Source: Chiridota heheva
Taxonomy: Eukaryota > Echinodermata > Holothuroidea > Apodida > Chiridotidae
NCBI GenBank assembly: GCA_020152595.1
Contig: JAIGNY010000195.1
Coordinates: forward strand, 1-64,000
DNA length: 64,000 bases
Direction of reading: 5' to 3'
Both the position numbers and the translations under genes were made by a program. The notes under the pieces are model-generated. The model ran no database searches, was not told where the DNA came from, and saw only the letters and a program-made list of their open reading frames with translations. This document shows positions 57,400 through 64,000 of the stretch, one piece after another. Each line of letters begins with the position of its first letter. Positions within the stretch are counted from its first letter, which is position 1.

Positions 57400-58400
57400 T
57401 TAGCAGCCAATAGCTACGTAGTTCCATGGCCGTGAGAACTACCATAGAGAACTTTTCGTGTTTAACGTTTCCGTTTCCCTGAACTGTCACTAGAATCATA
57501 GACACCGAGGACAGGTTGCCTGGTGCCGGTGCTAGATGCACCTCCGATGTTCCGCGTTGCATCACGTGGAAGTGGTTTGTTAGGCTACAGCCTGGGACAT
57601 CCATAACACGTGCTACGCTAGTAGGCTGTGCTGCAAGTCCAATCTGTAGCGGCTGGGACCAGGCGGCGTGGTTAGAGCACTGACTCTAACGCGACTGGCA
57701 CTTTCAGAGAGTGGCCGACCGGGTGGATAAGAGACAGTTCAGATAGACTGTCATCATTTCTCCCCCTCCACCGCCGCTGTCCAAGTCTAAGCAACAGCAG
57801 CCCGAGGAGGGGCCCCTTCTACTGGGCAGATGTACCCTCATAATGCATGACGCCTTTTCTGCTGGATGCTGTGGCAGTGCCCAGCACCTCCCAGGCTCCT
57901 GGCCTGCCAGCCCTGTCCTCCCCCGAGCAAGGTAGACCCTGGACAAAGGACAGAGAGCGAGGTGGAAAATGCAGAAGATGGAGCCGACATTACACATCCT
58001 CCTCGCCTTCTTCTTCTTATTCTTCTTCCTCTTCGCCCTTCCCTGAGCCCAGGCGGAGGGGAGAAAAAGACATAGGGAAACCCCCGGCGGATGTCTTTTC
58101 TTGGATGCCCTCAAGCAGAAGCTTGAGACCTGGGTCTGACTTGAGCAGAGGCTGCTTGCCTCCCATGTCCCACCACCCAGCAGCTGCTGATGCTGAGGCA
58201 ACCCTCCGACCATGCGGTTTTGGAGGAGGATGTCTTCAATATCTACCCCTCGGGGGAAGATGTTGACCTCCTGGGCGACTTGGATCAACCTGAGGAGCCT
58301 TCGGATACTCCCAGGGCAACGGACCATCCCCTGGAATGGGGAATCCTCCCTCTGCCCTATCCAATCTGGGAATATGCATTATTAGCGGTAAGGGCATTTG
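57400..58400. other. GC-rich island, possible gag-like transposon fragment
   Basis: The base composition is clearly richer in G+C than the surrounding intron. Plus-strand frames hold short acidic and Pro/Ser-rich stretches, such as EEDVFNIYPSGEDVDLLGDL then DQPEEPSDTPR, broken by frame changes. A 207-codon minus frame over the same bases is probably a shadow of this composition. A tRNA-like phrase (GGCGTGGTTAGAGCACTGAC) lies at 57665. I suspect a retrotransposon gag region, but no diagnostic motif is present. Confidence 0.35.
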
Positions 58401-58957
58401 TATTATTTCCATTGTCTAGTTTATCATACATTAAATAATATTGTTTCGCATAATTTTGCTTTAATGTTATTGTACATTTTTCATGGTGCTTGACTTTGCT
58501 TGACACACATATTTTTTTAAATTGGAAGTTGTATTACAATCCAGAAAATATCTGGGAAAACTCAAAGATATTTTGAAGCTTGTAGTAAAATATTGAGAAA
58601 ATTAACAAAGCAAATGAAAATGTAAGTGCATCTTTAAAGCTCAAGTAATTTGAAATGATCTGCCCCTGCCACCCTATTTCTGTATATACCTCCCTCTATC
58701 AGCCCATGCATTCTCTATACTAGGTTTGAATAGTCGAGCATATTGTTCGTCCGACAGTTCTTGTTGGAAAATTAATGGAACTATTTTCCATTCTATATAT
58801 AAATGGTACATTTTGCAGAGACATAAGAAGCACGGAACTAATTATTTATCGCATTGAAACCTATGATGAAAACATTTTCGTACCAGAAAGGGTAAGAAAA
58901 GTGCAGAGCAAATTGAATAGATCAACATTTCATTTCTATAACATTTCTTTTGACTAG

Positions 58958-59165
58958 GGATGTGAAAGGCATGTGCCGATATTCCGGAAGGTCGGAAGAA
59001 GAAAATCAATGTCAGTATGCTCATAGTGAAGAAGAGCTTTTAGAGTGGAAAGAGCGCCACGGATACAGGATGATGAAACTGCAGAAGGTTTCTGAACAGA
59101 AGTTATTTTTGTGGGTTGATGAGGTGTTGCAGAACTACAATTTCACAAGTAACAAAGAAACAGTG
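58958..59165 (+). CDS. Exon 12: last CCCH finger
   Basis: Acceptor TTTGACTAG, donor GTAAGT. It joins exon 11 in phase to read NEYQRCSWDVKGMCRYSG, with the finger closing as CQYAHSEEELLEWKERHGYR (CX7CX11CX3H overall). MMKLQKVSEQK and LQNYNFTSNKETV follow. The order CRY..., C..AHS.EEL.EW..R, MKL is shared by HELZ and the last ZC3H7 finger; the spacer between the second and third Cys is longer than usual. It ends in phase 0. Confidence 0.75.
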
Positions 59166-59896
59166 GTAAGTCATAGCATTCAAAAGAAGCCAACTTTCTA
59201 CTTAAAGAATTAATAGGGCAAGGTGTGGTACGTTTAAAAATTTGGAATAAAATGTCTCCCCAAGTACGTAAATATTTAGTAAGGTATGTATTTCACCTCC
59301 ATGAAGCAGACTTGTAATACTCGAGTATGTACTCTTACTTAAGTACAATTTTTTTACTCATAGCAAATTTTAAATGCAAGTACTCGGACTTGTACTTATG
59401 GTGAAAATGTACTACAGAAAGGCCAAATTTCAACTGTTTTAGTTTTATTGAATTAATTCATTATGCTTACAGACCCTATACATCAAGCGTAACCTATCTG
59501 ACTTGCAATTTAAGCATCCCTGGTAGGTATTCTGTATGCAAGTATTGCTTCATACGCCGCCCATTTTCTGCTTCAGACTTATTAGTCATAAGCCCCTAGG
59601 GCAGGAAGAAGGTGGTATTGCATATTATGTTTGTGTGGATAGCATACTGATCTGCTTGTGTGGCAGATTGGGGCTGGCCATGCAGTGATTTATTAGGGCT
59701 TGTACATGTAATGTCACCAACAGGGAATCAACAGAGTCTTTCATCTAAAGCCCATGAATTTGAGATGATTAGCACATATGCACATTAGCACACTGTATTG
59801 TTCATTTTTTGATGGTCTAAGGAAATGTATAGCAACTTCTTTATTGCTTTAAAGAGTAATAAAATTTGAGCAAATCAGCTTTTAGCAACTTCTTTA
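59166..59896 (+). other. Intron 12, left part; no feature recognised
   Basis: AT-rich sequence, including a patch of ACTC/TACTT-rich short words (59320-59400). No bounded element. Confidence 0.45.
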
Positions 59897-60178
59897 TTAC
59901 CAGAAAAATCCTCCGGATAGAATTATCTCCTTCCTTCACCATGCTTCCCTCTACAACCATATGTAATTCTCCTTTTCCACCCCCTCTCGACTTTGTTTTT
60001 GTTTCAACCATGCACCTCCCCTCTCGATCACAGCTTTCTGACTTTTCTTCTTTAATTTCTCTCAATCTCCCCTGTTTCCTTTCCTTCCTACCTCTAGAAT
60101 GATCTGACCTCTCAGGCACAATTTGACCCTCGTTGTCGTGGTGCCGTTAAGCCCTCATCAAACAAACAAACAAACTTA
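59897..60178 (+). mobile_element. 5'-truncated LINE 3' end, shortest copy
   Basis: It starts at ACCAGAAAAATCCTCCGGAT and ends GTGGTGCCGTTAAGCCCTCA followed by TCAAACAAACAAACAAAC. It is in the sense orientation in intron 12, about 215 bp before exon 13. Confidence 0.85.
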
Positions 60179-60394
60179 AACAGTGCACAAAATTGTGTAC
60201 AAACATGACGCCTAAACATCAATCTTTTATACAATTTCTAGGTTAGATCGTTTAAAATAATTAAAAGGAAAGAAACTAAAACAAAAAATGAGAAATGTTA
60301 ACAAGTTTTTTTTGCTTTGATAAATTCACCCGTTGTAAAAATATGATAAACCACATTGCATACCACGATGTAATTCTATCCATTTACTTTGCAG

Positions 60395-60526
60395 ATGGTG
60401 TCCTCATTGCCTGGCGTAGAACTCTCTTGTAGTAAGGAGTATGAAATCTCTATTCCAGTAGAGGAAAAGAACAGCGATGATGAATACAAGTTTGAGTGGC
60501 CACTCCAGCTAACGATCGGCGAAGAG
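60395..60526 (+). CDS. Exon 13: HELZ-family domain after the CCCH finger
   Basis: 44 codons between TTTGCAG and GTGAGA, phase 0 at both ends. It reads MVSSLPGVELSCSKEYEISI, then VEEKNSDDEYKFEWPLQL and TIGEE. In HELZ the segment right after the CCCH finger is a beta-rich domain beginning with a similar xGVxxxxxxxLxV block and an aromatic W-F-L core. Here the equivalents are GVELSCSKEYEISI and YKFEWPLQL. Confidence 0.7.
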
Positions 60527-60939
60527 GTGAGACTTAAAATCTTGAGGTCCATAGAAATCCATAAACGTACTCTGGTACAGAAAATACTTGGTTTAGTGGT
60601 GGCGCACGTCTATTGTGTGTAATAAAGAATAGAAAAACAAACCAAACTATGAAGAAACTTATTTGAATACCTTCTTATGTTGAGAAATATTTTTTCTCCA
60701 AGTTTAAAGATGTCACCAGTCTGTTTAAATAATGACTGGTGTATAGTCTATAGTCTACTGTGGATGAGTGAGGTCACACACTCACCTGTCTTTACAATTT
60801 TTGTGGTGTTATGAAAGGGCAAACAACTAGGGCATTGAGCTTTGTGTATTTCTTAAAGTTTATTTTCTTTATTTTATTCTTTAAATATATTGGGAATGTC
60901 CTTTTGAAATTAAAGTGAAAATCTGATCAATTAAGATGT

Positions 60940-61310
60940 TGATATGTGGGTATCGACTTTTCCAAGTCAGAATCAACATTTTCCAGAAAACTAATTTAAA
61001 TAATGTCACATGGCCAAATTTTATGTCCATAATAGACCAATCGTATACTGGGGGAATCTTATTGACCAATCATATACTGAGGATTCTTGGCTGTCTGCAC
61101 AATTATCGTGCAGGTTATGGAACCAAGGGTATGAAAAATGTGCTTTGAAATGCTCATTACACCAATGCTACATGTATAAGTAAAGGTGATATGTGCATGC
61201 ATTACTACTTACAACCTTCCCTCTAGCAACTGCAGCTGATTGGTTGGGCAACAAAGGGGAAATCCCCTAGCAGATGATTAGTCGAAGTACTGAAGTAATC
61301 ACTTTCAGCT
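60940..61310. repeat. Dispersed CCAAT-rich repeat, copy 2
   Basis: It shares motifs in order with 43500-43860 (TTTTCCAGAAAACTAATT, AATGTCACATGGCC, GACCAATC-TATACTG, CAGCTGATTGGTTGGGCAAC). It is in intron 13. Confidence 0.55.
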
Positions 61311-62930
61311 GAAATTTGTTTAAAGGGTCTATAATGATAGTGATATATTCATCTGTCTGTGAGTTTCTGGCTCTTTGAGCCTAAATTTTGGGTTAAATCT
61401 GAGAGGGTCGGAATTCGATAAATACAATCCTTTATTAGGATTGGCTCACAATTCAAATGTCGGCAACATGGCTGATGAGCTGCTAAGCTCCTAATGAGCT
61501 CAGAGCAAAGCCACAGCAAGTCACGGTCCAATGCACACAGCTCTGATAGGTTCGGAAGTGTCTAAGCAGTTATATTCTGGACAGCACTTCACCATGCAGG
61601 AAGTCTCCTCATAAGCAGCAAGGTAACAATAGTCTATGTAAGGTCTTTTAGTCAATTTATAATGTTTTGCCAATGTAAAAGCATTTGTTTTTGCCCATGT
61701 GGATACGTTTTTATGGTCATTTATCATTTTGTCCCCCCTCCCTCGCCCCCCCAAAAAGAAATTGTATGTATAATATAGGCCTAATCATGTACATTTGGGT
61801 TTTCATGGGGCCTGCATGGGCCTCCTTTTGGCGGTACTGACTATTACCAGGGTGGGTGGGGGAGGGTGATTTCCCATAACCCTTTGTAATCGATGTAGAC
61901 CTAACATTTGCAAATGACAAGCGAATCATAATAGGGTGGTACTGATTTTCTTTTACAGAAGACTTGTTGGTTTGTTGCAATATCTTACCAGGAATGTGGT
62001 GTCAGATTACCAGCCCCATGCATGCAATTGTGAACCCTGGTAAAAAAAATTCAATGCATTGCTCGTTGTTAGTGTACAATGCCAAAGACCCTGGATGAAA
62101 TTGTTTGAGTTTAAAGTTTTTTATGTGATTTTCTTTATAGTTGGGTGAATATTTTTGATAGACATGGATGTTTTTTTTCTTTGACGTTTGGAATTGATAT
62201 AAAAGAAATAGGAAAATATTATTCTGCATCTTCTAAATTTTACTTTAGGGAAAATGTCGTTGATAGGTAAATAGATTGAAACTCTTAACAAATTTTTCCT
62301 TTGTTTATTTTCAACACTGCAAAATATTGGAATGGCATGTAGAAACAATCATGACACAAATAGCCATTTTTCATAGCCATTTTTATAAATGATATTTGTT
62401 GTCAAATACAATTTGCAAGATGTAAAAGTACAAGAATACTCAAAAGAAACAGCACAAACTTTTAAACAGTGCAGAGAAATGCGCTAATACACCAAGAGAG
62501 ACTTAAAGCCGATAATCTTCGGAACTGGGCTTCTGAAAAGATCTGTGAACATTGACATCGATTCTTTGAAAAAATGGCTGGGTGTACATGAAAACAACAC
62601 ATTGGATTTATCGATTGTTGCGTGGAGTGTTGGCCCATCAGTTTTTGGATCTACTTGGATTTGTGTGTGCTCAACTGCAGCCATTATATATGTGCATAAA
62701 GTTATATAAGAAGCTTCATATCGCCGGCATTTGAATTGCGAGCCAATCCAATGTGGTGTGAGAAGTCTTATTGTCTGAAATTCCCAACATTCCTTCATGA
62801 CATTTATTCCTGGGCACAACTGCTTTATCAAGCGGTGGTGGTTATCTCTATATAACCTTAACTGGTGATAAAGATATGTAGAATACCCAATCTATCCATT
62901 AACCTATCCTTGTTTTTACGCTTTCTACAG
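61311..62930 (+). other. Intron 13, right part; no feature recognised
   Basis: AT-rich sequence without a bounded repeat. The short ORFs (for example minus 62484-62831) show no recognisable domain. Confidence 0.45.
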
Positions 62931-63433
62931 AAAAAGCTTCGCAGGATTGGACTACTATACGACGAACACAGATCGCATTTCTACCTCTCTCACCCTCTTG
63001 GAGAGACACAACCCCAGACCTGTCCAGCAAATATGGTGGTCACTGCCGAAAGTGGACGACAGTTCAATTTTAAGCTCAGCTTCACTTCGGCAATGCTTGG
63101 TGTCTTCCATCAATATCTTGTATTTGATTTTGATCCCCGCCCTCTGCTGTACGTGAAACTTATCGTGAAGATTGGATCAAAGTTGGTAGACACTGAAACA
63201 TTGACGAAAGAGTTGTTGACGCCGTGGAATGAAAACAACTCTGAGATTGTGAAATTTCCAAGGAATCCCCCGCAAGATGAGTTTGATGTAATGTTGCTGA
63301 AGACGTATATGCCTCTGGTAGAGGATGAGATTAAGCTCCAAGATAATGAAAAACTGGGCTTTCGCAATTTCCGAGAGTTTATGCACAAGATGATCCATTT
63401 GGAGGAGAATGCCTGTAATAAGAGATTGCAGAA
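62931..63433 (+). CDS. Exon 14: HELZ-family pre-helicase domain (gene continues past the window)
   Basis: 503 nt, fully open, acceptor TTCTACAG, donor GTAAGA at 63434. It starts KKLRRIGLLYDEHRSHFYL, continues with QFNFKLSFTSAMLGVFHQ and LVFDFDPRPLLYVKLIVKI, and ends FREFMHKMIHLEENACNK. HELZ proteins show the same order: a (R)VALLYDxHRPHF block, a GTFxQxxVFDF block, and finally an LLxIEE block just before the helicase core. The superfamily 1 helicase motifs should lie in exons to the right of this window. HELZ and HELZ2 act in RNA metabolism and translation/decay or as coactivators (established knowledge); which paralogue this is cannot be settled here. Confidence 0.8.
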
Positions 63434-64000
63434 GTAAGAGGTTTTTTTGTTTGCGTTGTTATTCTTTTCTTTGTCAAGGAAGTTGGAAGGAGACATATTT
63501 TGTGGCCCAAGGTTGTCCCTTTGTCCTACGGTCTTGTTTTTCTTCCTAATGACATGAACTACCACATAAACATCTGACCTCCATCTATACCATCTTTAAG
63601 TTTCTGCTATTAAAATGAAAATGAACAGCATTATTTTTTGCCATAAAAGAAAATCAAACTAGTTAGTTTTTAGCATGAAAGAAAATGATGGAATGTGAAT
63701 CCCTCTCAAATAGAAGAAAAATGCTTGGTTTCTGTCCTAAAAGAAATTCAAAGCAATTGTTTTCTGGCATGACAGAAATAATCAAATGTGATTCTTGCCT
63801 TAAAGGATATTATTCTTAGTATTATAGGGTTTTGGTAGTAAAAGAGAATAAACATTATTGTTTTCTGTTAAGAAAGAAATTTGTTTCTGGAATGAAAGAA
63901 AATGATGTAATGTTGATATAACATGAAAGGAAGTCAAAAGATGAAATATAGTATATTATGTGAAAACAAGGATTGCACCTCATATGCAATAAGCGGAAAG
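63434..64000 (+). other. Intron 14, left part
   Basis: Starts at the GTAAGA donor. It has loosely repeated words such as CATGAAAGAAAATGATG and TTTCTG-CATGA/AAAGAAAT at about 63675, 63765 and 63890, an irregular AT-rich repeat. There are no coding signals before the window edge. Confidence 0.45.

Noticed and set aside
57704..58327. 207-residue minus ORF as a gene
   Set aside because: Its length is explained by GC-rich composition; no domain, and the acidic plus-strand stretches look more protein-like.

Overview
This window looks like nuclear DNA from a marine invertebrate animal, most likely a deuterostome such as an echinoderm. The reasons are spliced GT-AG genes with long repeat-filled introns, an AT-rich background, CR1-like and RNase H-bearing LINEs, a DIRS-type tyrosine recombinase, tRNA-derived SINEs and many minisatellites. 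There are no bacterial gene layouts. The species assignment is inference only.

One protein gene dominates. It runs on the + strand from about 20.7 kb to the right edge and continues beyond it. I reconstructed 14 exons, and their splice sites and reading phases mostly agree. The predicted protein has an N-terminal TPR-like region (exons 1-6), a low-complexity basic, acidic and Gln-rich linker (exons 7-10), a ZC3H7-type array of CCCH and Cys-rich zinc modules with one C2H2/U1-like finger (exons 10-12), and then the conserved pre-helicase domain of the HELZ family (exons 13-14). The helicase core would lie beyond 64 kb. Several exons carry a single-base frame break inside otherwise well-conserved sequence. 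This means either uncorrected assembly indels or a decaying copy.

Left flank (1-20.7 kb): a SINE, then a CR1-like LINE split by a 2.3-kb satellite-bearing insertion, then an RNase H-bearing LINE and further CR1 pieces. About 7-13.8 kb is largely featureless. A modular GC-box repeat element with a nested inverted-repeat element follows, then SINEs, a hAT-like element and a 19-bp minisatellite.

Introns of the gene: nearly every long intron is loaded. They hold a 21-bp array of about 1.8 kb, a SINE whose core is expanded into an 85-bp tandem array, a second modular GC-box element, two piggyBac-like MITEs, and a 5.3-kb terminal-inverted-repeat element holding a 4.1-kb array of 41-bp repeats. They also hold CR1 ORF1/endonuclease pieces, a DIRS-like recombinase fragment followed by a perfect-palindrome hairpin, a 22-bp satellite with higher-order structure that is related to the 24-bp satellite at 1.5-3.2 kb, and four 5'-truncated LINE tails all in the sense orientation.

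The most notable observations are the ZC3H7/HELZ composite architecture with its repeated frame breaks, and the recurring pattern of minisatellites housed inside mobile elements.
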